The notes below the pieces were generated by a model. It was not told where the DNA came from, did no database searches, and worked only from the letters and a program-made list of their open reading frames with translations. A program made the translations under genes and the position numbers. This document shows, piece by piece, positions 17,359 through 26,657 of a stretch of 64,000 nt of DNA; within the stretch, counting starts at the first letter, position 1, and every line of letters begins with the position of its first letter. The stretch covers positions 1-64,000 of the forward strand of contig NZ_JACSOH010000011.1 in NCBI RefSeq assembly GCF_014349235.1. Direction: 5' to 3'. Source of the DNA: Cytophaga sp. FL35 (GTDB lineage Bacteria > Bacteroidota > Bacteroidia > Flavobacteriales > Flavobacteriaceae).

Positions 17359-17820
17359 ATGATTACATGGAAAGAAGTCATTAATTTTAGTGTTAAGGGA
17401 AATCCTGCACCTGATAAACGTGTAGAGAAGACCGAAAAAGAGTGGCGGGAGCTTTTAACACCAGAGCAGTTTTACATTACACGAAAAAAGGGAACGGAAA
17501 GAGCGCATACTGGAGCCCTTTGCAGCGCGCACGAAGCCGGAAAGTATAATTGTATTTGTTGTAACACCCCTCTTTTTGATTCTACTATAAAGTTTGAATC
17601 CGGTACTGGTTGGCCAAGTTTTACACAGCCTATTAAAGAGAACGCCATTAAATATGAAAAGGATACCACCTTTGGAATGGTACGAGTAGAAGTTATGTGC
17701 AATACCTGTGATGCCCATTTAGGACATGTTTTCCCCGATGGACCCGAACCTAGTGGATTAAGATATTGCGTAAACTCAGAATCATTAGAATTACAAAAAG
17801 AAGAATCAACACATGAGTAA
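17359..17820 (+). CDS. msrB: Peptide-methionine (R)-S-oxide reductase
   Basis: 153 residues from the ATG at 17359; an in-frame TTG six bases upstream is less likely. The domain shows ICCNTPLF and CNTCDAHLGHVF (the two CxxC zinc pairs), GTGWPSF, and the catalytic Cys in LRYCVNS. It reduces the R epimer of methionine sulfoxide in proteins using thioredoxin. It lacks a signal peptide, so it acts in the cytoplasm. The last eight bases overlap the start of msrA, giving coupled production of enzymes for both epimers. Confidence 0.95.
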   Translation: MITWKEVINFSVKGNPAPDKRVEKTEKEWRELLTPEQFYITRKKGTERAHTGALCSAHEAGKYNCICCNTPLFDSTIKFESGTGWPSFTQPIKENAIKYEKDTTFGMVRVEVMCNTCDAHLGHVFPDGPEPSGLRYCVNSESLELQKEESTHE

Positions 17821-18352
17821 ATCAAATACTGAAATTGCTACCATAGGTGGTGGATGTTTTTGGTGCGTAGAAGCACTTTTACAGAATTTAAAAGGCGTAG
17901 AGAAAATTATATCTGGATACAGTGGAGGCAATGCCCCTGGCAAACCCACTTATAGAGAGGTCTGTTCCGGCTTAACGGGACATGCAGAAGTAGTACAGGT
18001 CAGTTTTGACCCAAATGTAATTTCCTATAGAGATTTACTATCTGTATTTATGACCAGTCATGACCCCACAACTTTGAACAGACAGGGGGGCGATGTAGGC
18101 ACGCAATACAGATCGGTCATTTTTTATCACGACCAAACTCAAAAACAAATAGCTGAGGAGGTAGTTAAAGATATACAGCCCTATTATGATGATCCGATTG
18201 TTACGGAAATATCTGAGGCTCAAATTTTTTATGAAGCTGAAGATTACCATCAAGATTATTATAGAAATAATACGGAACAAGGCTATTGCAGTGCGGTAAT
18301 CACTCCTAAACTGGCAAAATTCAGAAAAATGTATGCAGATAAATTAACATAG
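17813..18352 (+). CDS. msrA: Peptide-methionine (S)-S-oxide reductase
   Basis: 179 residues with no signal peptide. The catalytic motif GGGCFWCVEA holds the nucleophilic Cys at residue 15. Other landmarks are GYSGG, GHAEVVQVSFDP, HDPTTLNRQGGDVGTQYRS and a C-terminal Cys in QGYCSAVI, probably the resolving residue. It reduces methionine-S-sulfoxide in proteins and as free amino acid. It forms an overlapping pair with msrB. A diverged paralogue lies about 600 bases downstream. Confidence 0.96.
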   Translation: MSKSNTEIATIGGGCFWCVEALLQNLKGVEKIISGYSGGNAPGKPTYREVCSGLTGHAEVVQVSFDPNVISYRDLLSVFMTSHDPTTLNRQGGDVGTQYRSVIFYHDQTQKQIAEEVVKDIQPYYDDPIVTEISEAQIFYEAEDYHQDYYRNNTEQGYCSAVITPKLAKFRKMYADKLT

Positions 18353-18469
18353 CCTGTTGCCCTCAAGAAAATAGCCACTTATCTACAGTAATTTGTCAAC
18401 CAACGACGTTGAAAAAGCAAATGGGTAGCTTAATTGTAATTTTAGAATAGAATTAAAAATCCCATATCT

Positions 18470-18886
18470 ATGAAAACTACTAAAATAAGCTACTTACTGG
18501 CACTGAGCTCATTCTCCATTGCCATGGTATACGCAGTTGCGAATTCATTTGTAAATTATGAAACTATTGTTGGAACATTTGAAAAATTAGGATATCCCTC
18601 TTATCTTATTTTTGTAATTGGAGCGGCACAGCTGATTGGTTTGGCAGTCCTTATTCTCAATAAAAACAATTGGATGACCGAATGGGCGTACGCCGGATTT
18701 TTTATAAATTTTATTTTTGGCATAATTGCCCATTTAATGGCTAAAGAAGGTAATGGTGCAGCTGCTGTTCTTTGTATCATTCTACTTTGGTTAACTTATG
18801 TACAAGGTAAAAGAATGCACGAACAAAAAGGTCTAGAACAAGAAGCCAGTACAGAAAACACCAATGCTTTAAGATCCGTTGCTTAG
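18470..18886 (+). CDS. DoxX-like four-helix membrane protein
   Basis: 138 residues with four hydrophobic segments (about 8-25, 45-65, 75-92, 98-112), the topology and spacing of the DoxX-like family. PSYLIFVIGAAQLIGLAVLI around residues 43-62 matches its second helix. The C-terminal 25 residues are polar. Members are inner-membrane proteins, some linked to redox or thiol stress. Position between two methionine-sulfoxide reductase genes agrees with such a link but does not prove it. A strong terminator lies 27 bases after the stop. Confidence 0.75.
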   Translation: MKTTKISYLLALSSFSIAMVYAVANSFVNYETIVGTFEKLGYPSYLIFVIGAAQLIGLAVLILNKNNWMTEWAYAGFFINFIFGIIAHLMAKEGNGAAAVLCIILLWLTYVQGKRMHEQKGLEQEASTENTNALRSVA

Positions 18887-18913
18887 GGTATAAGTTTGTA
18901 AATTTCGATTCTT

Positions 18914-18945
18914 AAGACCTGCTTTAAAGGCAGGTCTTTTTATTT
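18914..18945 (+). terminator. Rho-independent terminator
   Basis: Stem AAGACCTGC/GCAGGTCTT (18914-18922 / 18930-18938) is followed by a T-rich run. It ends the DoxX-like transcript and separates it from the MsrA paralogue. Confidence 0.9.
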
Positions 18946-18966
18946 TGTAGAAACAAAATACTAATT

Positions 18967-19458
18967 ATGAAAAAGATTGGTTTAGGTGGCGGATGTCACT
19001 GGTGTACAGAGGCTGTTTTTCAATCGCTAAGAGGAGTTTTTAAAGTAGACCAGGGGTTTATTGCTTCCCATGGAAGATATAATACCTTTTCAGAGGCGAT
19101 TATTGTACATTTTTCAGGTTCGCAAATTACGCAAAGGAAACTGATCGAAATCCACCTGGAAACTCATAATAGCACGAGCAACCATTCTATGAGAGACAAA
19201 TACCGTTCTGCCATCTATTCCTTTGACCTAGGACAAAAGGTACAGGTTGACAAAATTCTAAGTGAATTGCAAAATAATAACAATCAAAAGATTATTACCC
19301 AATCCCTATTGTTCTCAGAGTTTAAAGCATCTGAAGAAAAGTTCAAGAACTATTATATAAAAGGTAGGAAAAAACCATTTTGCAAAACCTATATACCCCC
19401 TAAACTAGCGCATGTTGAAGCAAACCATAAAGAGCATTACCAAACTCCCCCTAAATAA
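18967..19458 (+). CDS. Divergent MsrA paralogue
   Basis: 163 residues, slightly shorter than MsrA. The active-site region reads GGGCHWCTEA: the nucleophilic Cys (residue 10) is kept, but the usual Phe is His. Downstream landmarks are eroded. GHAE becomes FSEA, and HDPTTLNRQGGDVGTQYRS shrinks to THNSTSNHSMRDKYRS. A late Cys (PFCKTYIPPKL) is in the position of the resolving Cys. It is probably a methionine sulfoxide reductase with altered substrate preference, or a neofunctionalised paralogue. It has no signal peptide. The true msrA is intact nearby, so this copy has been free to drift. Confidence 0.8.
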   Translation: MKKIGLGGGCHWCTEAVFQSLRGVFKVDQGFIASHGRYNTFSEAIIVHFSGSQITQRKLIEIHLETHNSTSNHSMRDKYRSAIYSFDLGQKVQVDKILSELQNNNNQKIITQSLLFSEFKASEEKFKNYYIKGRKKPFCKTYIPPKLAHVEANHKEHYQTPPK

Positions 19459-19483
19459 AAAAGCTCCAGAAAAACCGGAGCTT
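19454..19483 (-). terminator. Terminator between convergent genes
   Basis: Stem AAGCTCC/GGAGCTT (19461-19467 / 19477-19483). On the minus strand a T-rich run follows (plus A tract 19454-19462), so it best serves the protease gene. It may also stop the MsrA-paralogue transcript. Confidence 0.7.
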
Positions 19484-19509
19484 AAATAAGATATAAGTTA
19501 TTATTTCAA

Positions 19510-21648
19510 TTACCCTTTAACAGCTAATTTTCCATGTTTAATATTGTTAACCTTCAAATCCTGAAGAACATTGACTGCCTCTTCGACATAAACATCTTTG
19601 GCCAAGCTTTTATGCCATCTATCCCTTTTTTCCCTTAAGACTGAATCTTGGGTAAATAATTCTTCTTCATATTTCAAGGACTCAAATGATAATTTACTAT
19701 CATATTCATTGATAGTTTTAAAATAATCCGACTTTACTTTATCCTTTTCCTCCTCCTTTTTGTAAGCATCATAATTTAAGGAAATAACCATTTCATCTTG
19801 CTGTGATTTTAACCACTTAGCATTCTCCTCTATCAACTTGATCTGAGGGTTATTTTCCATTCTGCGAGTGCTATTGGCCACCGTTTGCTCATAATCTATG
19901 TAACCGTCCCAAGGTTTGTAATCGGCAGGAGAAATTTTATCCCACTTCAAAGGATTGCTTTGATCTCTCTCACCAAGGTCTATATAACTATATTTATCCG
20001 GCACCACCACATCACTTTTTACCCCTTCCAATTGGGTAGAACCACCATTGATTCTGTAAAACTTTTGAGTTGTAAGTTTAATGGCCCCAAGCTGCCCATG
20101 TTCGTTGCTCCTAACTATATTATCCAAGGGTATAACATTTTGTACAGTACCCTTACCAAACGTTTGCTTACTACCAATTACAATAGCCCTTTTGTAGTCT
20201 TGCATGGCTGCAGCCAAAATTTCAGATGCCGAAGCGGAAAGCTCGTTCACCAAAATTACCAACGGACCATCCCACTGAATGCGTTCATCCTTATCATCAT
20301 ATACATCCTTCCCCTTTCCAGAAGAACGTACTTGTACAATAGGCCCGTCTTTAATGAAAAGTCCCGCCATTTCCACAACAGTCTTTAAAGAACCTCCACC
20401 ATTGTCCCGTAAGTCCAAAATCAAGCCTTCCGCTCCTTCTTGCTTTAAACGCTCCACTTCTTTAGCCACATCTGTGGCTGCATTCCTTTCCGTGTAGTCA
20501 TCAAAATCAACATAAAATTTAGGCAAATCTATTAAGCCGAATTTTTGGTTTCCCTTAATAATATTAGCAGATTTTGCAAAGGATTCCTCCAATTCAACCA
20601 CGTCTCGCGTTAAGGAAACCTCCTCCATAGAACCATCAATCTTTCTAACGGTAAGCTTTACAATTGTTCCTTTAGGCCCCTTTATTAATTTAATGGCATC
20701 ATCTAAACGCATACCAACTATATTGATGGGCTCTTCACCTTCCTGGCCTACTTTTAAAATCTGATCACCTACCTCTAATTGACCATCCCTCCAAACAGGT
20801 CCGCCAGAAATAATATCCACAATCTTGGCACCTTCAGGCTTTTTCTGTAGACGGGCCCCGATTCCTTCAAATTTTCCGGACATGCTCATATCAAATTTCT
20901 CTTTGTCATCTGGAGCGAAGTAAAAGGTATGAGGGTCAAACTCATCCACAATCGTATTTATATATTGCACAAACCAATCCTTACGCTCTAAATCACCAAC
21001 AAAATCAAAGAACTCATCCAGCGTCTTTTTAGTTGATGCCCTTGCAGAAACTTCGGCCTCTTTTGGGGAGGTTATTTTTGGAGAACCTTCTTGGGCAGAA
21101 TCCTCATCCTCTCCATTTTCCAATTGGCGCAATTTAGAGTCATAGGTGCCTAACGTGGCATATTTAAGTTGTAATCTCCATCGCTCGTGGAGCTCATCCT
21201 TATCCTTGGCAAATGCCATTTTTTCATAATCAATATCGATATTTTCATTTTTTGAATAATCGAAAGGCGTATCCAATACTTCTTGATACAGAATTTTGGC
21301 GGCTTCCATTCGCATCATAAGCCTGTCATACACCAAATTGAAAAAACTTATATCAGTGCTCTTTATTTGATCATCCAATTGAAACTTATACTGCTCAAAT
21401 TCCTTAATATCACTTTCAAGAAAATATCTTTTGGTAGGATCTATAACATCCAGAAAATCATTAAAAATACTTACTGAAAAATCATCATTGATATCCTTTG
21501 GCTCATAATGGCCTTTTTGTAGTACGTACGTTATTAAATCGAGAAGTAACTTATCCTTATCATCATTTTCAAAAGACTTATTGGTGAAACCGCAGGAGGC
21601 CACTGAAATAAGCATTACCCCAAGTATATAGGCAAGATTTCTTTTCAT
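19510..21648 (-). CDS. Carboxy-terminal processing (tail-specific) protease
   Basis: 712 residues. The N-terminus is a lipoprotein signal (lipobox SVASC, Cys about 19), so the enzyme is anchored on the periplasmic side. An N-terminal helical domain is followed by a PDZ domain (about 255-340, with GIGARLQ and GPVWRDGQLEVGDQILKV) and the S41 peptidase domain. In the latter, LSASASEILAAAMQDYKRA (Ser near 471) and GSKQTFGKG (Lys near 496) supply the Ser-Lys dyad. A long C-terminal helical region completes the Prc/Tsp layout. It trims or degrades periplasmic proteins from their C-termini. It is monocistronic by position. Confidence 0.93.
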   Translation of the reverse strand: MKRNLAYILGVMLISVASCGFTNKSFENDDKDKLLLDLITYVLQKGHYEPKDINDDFSVSIFNDFLDVIDPTKRYFLESDIKEFEQYKFQLDDQIKSTDISFFNLVYDRLMMRMEAAKILYQEVLDTPFDYSKNENIDIDYEKMAFAKDKDELHERWRLQLKYATLGTYDSKLRQLENGEDEDSAQEGSPKITSPKEAEVSARASTKKTLDEFFDFVGDLERKDWFVQYINTIVDEFDPHTFYFAPDDKEKFDMSMSGKFEGIGARLQKKPEGAKIVDIISGGPVWRDGQLEVGDQILKVGQEGEEPINIVGMRLDDAIKLIKGPKGTIVKLTVRKIDGSMEEVSLTRDVVELEESFAKSANIIKGNQKFGLIDLPKFYVDFDDYTERNAATDVAKEVERLKQEGAEGLILDLRDNGGGSLKTVVEMAGLFIKDGPIVQVRSSGKGKDVYDDKDERIQWDGPLVILVNELSASASEILAAAMQDYKRAIVIGSKQTFGKGTVQNVIPLDNIVRSNEHGQLGAIKLTTQKFYRINGGSTQLEGVKSDVVVPDKYSYIDLGERDQSNPLKWDKISPADYKPWDGYIDYEQTVANSTRRMENNPQIKLIEENAKWLKSQQDEMVISLNYDAYKKEEEKDKVKSDYFKTINEYDSKLSFESLKYEEELFTQDSVLREKRDRWHKSLAKDVYVEEAVNVLQDLKVNNIKHGKLAVKG

Positions 21649-21812
21649 ACAAACTTTATTTCGATTTTTCTAAAAAACCGTTCGCAAAACGATCGGGATT
21701 TCTTAGTTAAAACTAATGAATTCCCTAAGATACAGAAAAAACCATGCCACCTCTTTGCGAGTGCCATTAATATTTTGTTAAACGAACGAAGGCCGATATC
21801 TTTTGTAAAACG

Positions 21813-21820
21813 TATTTTTG
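21813..21820 (+). promoter_or_regulatory. -7 element of surE
   Basis: TATTTTTG matches TAnnTTTG and lies 19 bases before the ATG at 21839. It overlaps an in-frame TTG at 21818, which argues against that codon as start. No clear -33 TTG. Confidence 0.4.
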
Positions 21821-21838
21821 TACCAGAAATTATCTTGT

Positions 21839-22615
21839 ATGAAAAAACCTTTGATATTGGTTACCAATGATGATGGAATTACGGCACCGGGCCTGCGTGC
21901 CCTCATAAGCTATATGAAGGAAATTGGAGATGTAGTGGTGGTTGCGCCAGATAGCCCACAATCCGGAAAGGGTCACGCTATCACCATAGATAACACCCTG
22001 TTTTCCACGAAATTGAAGGTAAATAAAGAAAAGGACGCTTCTTTGGAATACAGCTGTAGCGGTACTCCGGCAGACTGCGTAAAATTAGCGCTACAGGAGC
22101 TTCTTGACCGCAATCCGGATATTTGCGTTAGTGGAATTAACCACGGGTCCAATTCCTCTATCAATGTCATTTACTCAGGCACCATGAGTGCTGCCATTGA
22201 GGCAGGTATTGAAGGTATTCCGGCCATTGGATTTTCTTTGTGTGATTATAGTTGGGAAGCCAACTTTGAACCTGCCCAAAAAGCTATCAAAACCATTGTT
22301 AAGAAAGCACTTAAAAATGGCATACCAAAGGGAGTAGTGCTCAATGTAAATATCCCTAAGGCATCAAAAGAAGAAATAAAAGGTATTAAGGTTTGCAGAC
22401 AGGCCAGAGCCAATTGGAAAGAAAAGTTTGACAAAAGAACGAGTCCGGCTGGTCGCGACTATTATTGGCTATCCGGGGAGTTTGAACTACTGGACAAAGG
22501 GGAGGACACTGACGAGTGGGCCTTGGCAAACAATTATATTTCAGTAGTTCCGACCCAATTCGACCTTACGGCCCACCATGCCATTCAGGGTTTAAACGAG
22601 TGGGGATTTAACTGA
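21839..22615 (+). CDS. surE: 5'/3'-nucleotidase SurE
   Basis: 258 residues from the ATG at 21839. Family landmarks: LVTNDDGITAPGLRAL (metal-binding Asp-Asp), VVAPDSPQSGKGHAIT, SGTPADCV, VSGINHGSN and YSGTMSAAIEG-type YSGTMSAAIEAG. It removes phosphate from nucleoside monophosphates in the cytoplasm with a divalent metal. It is first in a run of surE, a small membrane protein, lpxB, NlpC/P60 and comEC with very short gaps. Confidence 0.95.
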   Translation: MKKPLILVTNDDGITAPGLRALISYMKEIGDVVVVAPDSPQSGKGHAITIDNTLFSTKLKVNKEKDASLEYSCSGTPADCVKLALQELLDRNPDICVSGINHGSNSSINVIYSGTMSAAIEAGIEGIPAIGFSLCDYSWEANFEPAQKAIKTIVKKALKNGIPKGVVLNVNIPKASKEEIKGIKVCRQARANWKEKFDKRTSPAGRDYYWLSGEFELLDKGEDTDEWALANNYISVVPTQFDLTAHHAIQGLNEWGFN

Positions 22616-22616
22616 T

Positions 22617-22916
22617 ATGAAAACCAACCAAATGAATACAAAAAAAGAACTGATGATAGGATTTCTAGTGGGAATCATTGCCAATTCCATTGGCACACTA
22701 TTATACATTCTCCTCTTTTCAGACCTCGGTATTATGGAAACATTTCAAGCCGCAATTGAACAAGAACACCTAGGAAGCCTGCTAGCCTTGGGAGCCATTT
22801 TAAACCTGATAGCATTTTTCGGATTTTTGAAAATACGAAGGGACCAACGGGCCAAAGGTGTACTTATCGCCACTATTTTAACGGCTATGGTCATTTTGTA
22901 TTACAAAGTATTTTAA
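22617..22916 (+). CDS. Small membrane protein of unknown function
   Basis: 99 residues from the ATG at 22617, or 94 from the ATG at 22632. Three hydrophobic segments are visible (about 14-34, 53-70, 80-96), with a basic loop KIRRDQRAKG before the last. It begins one base after the surE stop and lies 13 bases before lpxB, so it must be cotranscribed. No motif was recognised. Small membrane proteins between surE and lpxB recur in flavobacteria as far as I recall; no function is inferred. Confidence 0.7.
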   Translation: MKTNQMNTKKELMIGFLVGIIANSIGTLLYILLFSDLGIMETFQAAIEQEHLGSLLALGAILNLIAFFGFLKIRRDQRAKGVLIATILTAMVILYYKVF

Positions 22917-22929
22917 CAGCACCCTCCCG

Positions 22930-24042
22930 ATGAAGTACTACATAATTGCCGGTGAAGCTTCAGGAGACCTGCACGGTTCCAACCTTATAAAAGCCTTAAA
23001 AATAGAGGACCCAAATGCTATTGTACGCTGCTGGGGAGGCGATTTAATGCAAAAAGCAGGCGGGCAATTGGCCAAACATTACAAAGAAATGGCCTTTATG
23101 GGGTTCTTGGAAGTCATCATGAACCTGGGTACCATCTCAAGGGCCATCAATTACTGCAAAGAGGATATAAAAGATTTTGAGCCCGATCAACTCATTTTCA
23201 TAGATTATTCAGGGTTTAACTTAAGAATTGCTAAATGGGCCAAACGGGCTGGCTTTCATACCAATTATTATATCTCACCGCAGATTTGGGCTTCTAGAGA
23301 AGGCCGAATTAAAGATATTAAGCGGGATATAGACCAGATGTATGTCATCCTTCCGTTTGAAAAGGATTTCTATGAAAAGAAACACGGCTACCCGGTTAAT
23401 TTTGTGGGCCACCCACTCATCGATGCAATCGACAATAGGGAGGAAATTGATGCATCGGAATTTAAAAAGCGAACCGGGTTGCATCCAACAAAACCCATTA
23501 TCGCCCTGCTGCCCGGAAGTAGAAAACAGGAGGTACAAAAGATGTTGACGGTGATGCTCAGCGTTGTCCCCGATTTTACGGATTATCAATTTGTCATTGC
23601 GGGTGCACCAAGCTTGGATGACGCATTTTATCGTCCGTTTTTAAAAAATCCGCAAGTGAATTTTGTAAGTAATCAGACTTACAACTTGCTGGCAATTTCA
23701 CACGCAGCCTTAGTAACCAGCGGAACGGCCACCCTTGAAACTGCACTCTTTAAGGTTCCCCAGGTAGTCTGCTACAAAGCCAACTGGCTTTCTTACCAAA
23801 TAGCCAAAAGAATTATCACCCTCAAATATATTTCCTTAGTCAATTTGATTATGGATAAAGAGGTGGTCACGGAACTTATTCAAAACGATTTAACTTCAAA
23901 AAATGTTAAAAACGAACTTGATAAAATTCTATATGGACCCCATAGAAACCAGCAATTGGAGGCCTATACGGCATTGGAAAGGAAACTTGGTGGCAAAGGC
24001 GCCAGCGCTACGGCTGCATCACTTATAATAGAAAATGCTTAA
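22930..24042 (+). CDS. lpxB: Lipid-A-disaccharide synthase
   Basis: 370 residues, normal length. Landmarks are IIAGEASGDLHG at the N-terminus, CWGGDLMQ, LIFIDYSGFNLR, YYISPQIWAS, LPFEKDFY, VGHPLID, LLPGSRKQEV, VTSGTATLETAL and PQVVCYKANWLS. It joins UDP-2,3-diacylglucosamine and lipid X to give the tetra-acyl disaccharide precursor of lipid A, a membrane-surface reaction in the cytoplasm. This shows that the organism makes lipid A. It follows surE and the small membrane gene in the same transcript. Confidence 0.96.
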   Translation: MKYYIIAGEASGDLHGSNLIKALKIEDPNAIVRCWGGDLMQKAGGQLAKHYKEMAFMGFLEVIMNLGTISRAINYCKEDIKDFEPDQLIFIDYSGFNLRIAKWAKRAGFHTNYYISPQIWASREGRIKDIKRDIDQMYVILPFEKDFYEKKHGYPVNFVGHPLIDAIDNREEIDASEFKKRTGLHPTKPIIALLPGSRKQEVQKMLTVMLSVVPDFTDYQFVIAGAPSLDDAFYRPFLKNPQVNFVSNQTYNLLAISHAALVTSGTATLETALFKVPQVVCYKANWLSYQIAKRIITLKYISLVNLIMDKEVVTELIQNDLTSKNVKNELDKILYGPHRNQQLEAYTALERKLGGKGASATAASLIIENA

Positions 24043-24077
24043 TTTTGATATCCAAGTGACGACTACATCATTTGGGT

Positions 24078-24629
24078 ATGCGTAAAATTCTCATCTTATT
24101 TTCTATCGTACTACTGGCCAGTTGCGGTGCTTCCAAAAAAAGGAAATCGCAAACAAGGCAGCCTAGGACCGTATCCGTTCCAGCTGACACCAATGATGAC
24201 TCATCTACCTTGCCTTCCCCTAAGAAACCTAAAAGATTGGAACGTACAAAAGCAGATGATATCATCAAATCTGCTTTAGAATATTCTGGAGTACGTTACA
24301 AATTTGGGGGAACAACAAAAAAGGGAATGGATTGCTCAGGCTTACTTTATGTGGCTTTTGGTGAAAACGACGTTGACCTTCCGAGAACTTCCTATCACAT
24401 GGCCGAAGAAGGAAAGAATATTAAAATTAAAGATGTAGAGAAGGGAGACCTTCTATTTTTTAGAACCAGCAGACGAGCCAAAAGAATCAACCATGTAGGT
24501 ATGGTGGTGGCCGTAGAAGACAACGAGATTAAATTTGTACATGCCTCGACCTCTAGAGGCGTTATTGTATCCTCTTTAAGGGAAGGCTATTGGAACAGTG
24601 CTTTTGTGAAGGCCACAAGGGTGCTCTAA
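24078..24629 (+). CDS. NlpC/P60 family cell-wall hydrolase lipoprotein
   Basis: 183 residues from the ATG at 24078. The signal ends in lipobox LLASC (Cys about 16), followed by a basic Ser/Pro-rich linker (to about 65). The C-terminal C40 peptidase domain has FGGTTKKGMDCSGLLY with catalytic Cys near 94, RINHVGMVV with catalytic His near 145, and the third residue in KFVHAST near 160. Enzymes of this group cut the gamma-D-Glu to diamino acid bond of peptidoglycan stem peptides in the periplasm. It lies 35 bases after lpxB and one base before comEC. Confidence 0.92.
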   Translation: MRKILILFSIVLLASCGASKKRKSQTRQPRTVSVPADTNDDSSTLPSPKKPKRLERTKADDIIKSALEYSGVRYKFGGTTKKGMDCSGLLYVAFGENDVDLPRTSYHMAEEGKNIKIKDVEKGDLLFFRTSRRAKRINHVGMVVAVEDNEIKFVHASTSRGVIVSSLREGYWNSAFVKATRVL

Positions 24630-24630
24630 A

Positions 24631-26643
24631 ATGAGACTTCTCAGATTCATACCCATAAAACTTACTTTTTTTCTGATAATCGGAATTGTTCTGGGAGATA
24701 AGATAAGCCCCACTATCATTCCGTCTATTCTAGTTGTAGCCATTTCTTTAGTAGTACTTTGGATACTGTTCCGAAATCACAAAACTACAAGTGTCTCCTT
24801 TGGTATTTTAGCTTGCCTTACCACTTGCGGGATAGGGATATTGGCCATTTCTATGGCTAACCCTATCAACCAGCCCAACCATTATTCTCATTTTTCTGAG
24901 GGCAACGCGCATACCTTACACTTAAAAATACGAGAAGTATTGAAGCCCACCGCGTTCTCTAACCGCTTTGTAGCAGAAGTAGAGAGCGTAGATGAAGTGA
25001 TGGCGGAAGGAAGGTTATTACTAAGTACTCCATTAGATTCTAACCTAAGAAATTTTAAGGTGGATGCCGAAATTCTTTATTCAGGCAAACTAACTCCTAT
25101 AAATGGCCCACTAAATCCCCATCAATTCAATTATCAAAAATACATGTCCCATTTGGGAATTCACCATCAAATTAGACTAGATGAAAACAACCATGTCACT
25201 ACTAAAAATCCTGACCCTACTTTTCTTGGCAGAGTCTCAGCCTTCCGAAGTTACCTAATTGAAAAACTAAAACTAGAAAATTTCGGCGATGAGGAGTTGG
25301 GCGTTATACAGGCATTACTTCTTGGGCAAAGGGACGATATTCTAACAGACACCTATGAGAACTATAAAAATGCTGGCGCTGTTCATATTCTAGCCGTTTC
25401 CGGATTACATGTGGGTATTCTTTTGCTTATTATCCAATTCATCTTGAAGCCCATAGAAGCTTTTTCCAGAGGGAAGACCATCAAGCTAATTTGCACTTTG
25501 TTACTGTTATGGGGGTTTGCTCTTTTAGCTGGTTTTTCCGCTTCTGTAGTTAGGGCCGTTACCATGTTCTCCTTTTTTGCCTACGCCATTTACATCAACC
25601 GCCCCAATAACACCTTTAATATATTGGCATTGTCCATGTTCTTTATACTTTTGGTCATTAATCCCAGGCTGTTATTTCAAGTAGGTTTTCAAATGAGTTA
25701 TGCTGCCGTAGCGGCCATTGTTTGGATATTCCCACTACTGCAGAACATGTGGTATCCGAAGAATAAGGTTCTAAAATATCTTTGGCAACTTTTATCAGTA
25801 AGTATTGCTGCACAAGCAGGGGTACTTCCGATCAGTTTATTTTATTTTCATCAGTTTCCAGGTCTATTTTTTATCAGCAATCTATTGATTATTCCCACTT
25901 TGGGAATTATTCTAGGAATGGGGCTTTTAGTTCTATTTCTGGCCTCTATTAACCTATTGCCTTCGGAACTTACATCTCTCTACAATGTCATCATTGGTTA
26001 CATGAACAAGGTAGTGGCCTGGGTAGCGCAACAGGAGTCCTTTATTTTTAAGAATATTTCTTTTGATGCCGTCCAACTCATCCTAAGTTACGGTATTCTC
26101 TTTCTACTAATTCTTTTCCTTTCACGTACCAGTTTTAGAAAGTTCAAATGGTTGGCGGTTTTTATTTTAGGAATGCAGGCGTATTCACTATTTGCCTTAT
26201 ATAGAACCAAAAGCAACAAATCACTCCTTATAGCCCATAAAACGGCAAACACCTTACTTCTGCACCAAGAAGGAGCAACCTTAAATACGTTTGCATCTAA
26301 CCAAGTTCCAGAAAAAATCATTACCGACTATCAAGTAGCGGAAAGAATTGAAAAAGTTACACAAGACTCCTTGGCAAACAGTTATCAATGGAAGGGCAAA
26401 AACATTTTGATTGTGGACAGTACTGCCGTTTATATTTCATCCAAAGAAAAAATAGACTACCTCGTCTTAACACAATCACCAAAATTGAACTTGAACCGAC
26501 TTATTGACTCCATTCAACCTCAAAAAATCATAGCCGATGGCAGTAATTATAGGAGCTATGTGAAGCGCTGGAAAAAAACTTGCCAACAAAGAAAACTCCC
26601 TTTTCACTACACGGGCGAAAAGGGAGCTTATTATTTTGAATAG
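24631..26643 (+). CDS. ComEC/Rec2-type DNA-uptake channel, short form
   Basis: 670 residues. An N-terminal membrane region and OB-like DUF4131 domain (about 30-185) precede the Competence domain (about 215-500) with about eight helices. It holds the diagnostic GAVHILAVSGLHVGIL near 249 and GFQMSYAAVAAI. The family's C-terminal metallo-beta-lactamase domain is reduced to about 140 residues and has no HxHxDH metal motif. The protein should pass single-stranded DNA through the inner membrane in natural transformation. Loss of the nuclease-like domain is frequent in Bacteroidetes. It starts one base after the NlpC/P60 stop. Confidence 0.88.
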   Translation: MRLLRFIPIKLTFFLIIGIVLGDKISPTIIPSILVVAISLVVLWILFRNHKTTSVSFGILACLTTCGIGILAISMANPINQPNHYSHFSEGNAHTLHLKIREVLKPTAFSNRFVAEVESVDEVMAEGRLLLSTPLDSNLRNFKVDAEILYSGKLTPINGPLNPHQFNYQKYMSHLGIHHQIRLDENNHVTTKNPDPTFLGRVSAFRSYLIEKLKLENFGDEELGVIQALLLGQRDDILTDTYENYKNAGAVHILAVSGLHVGILLLIIQFILKPIEAFSRGKTIKLICTLLLLWGFALLAGFSASVVRAVTMFSFFAYAIYINRPNNTFNILALSMFFILLVINPRLLFQVGFQMSYAAVAAIVWIFPLLQNMWYPKNKVLKYLWQLLSVSIAAQAGVLPISLFYFHQFPGLFFISNLLIIPTLGIILGMGLLVLFLASINLLPSELTSLYNVIIGYMNKVVAWVAQQESFIFKNISFDAVQLILSYGILFLLILFLSRTSFRKFKWLAVFILGMQAYSLFALYRTKSNKSLLIAHKTANTLLLHQEGATLNTFASNQVPEKIITDYQVAERIEKVTQDSLANSYQWKGKNILIVDSTAVYISSKEKIDYLVLTQSPKLNLNRLIDSIQPQKIIADGSNYRSYVKRWKKTCQQRKLPFHYTGEKGAYYFE

Positions 26644-26657
26644 CTATTTTTAAAAGG

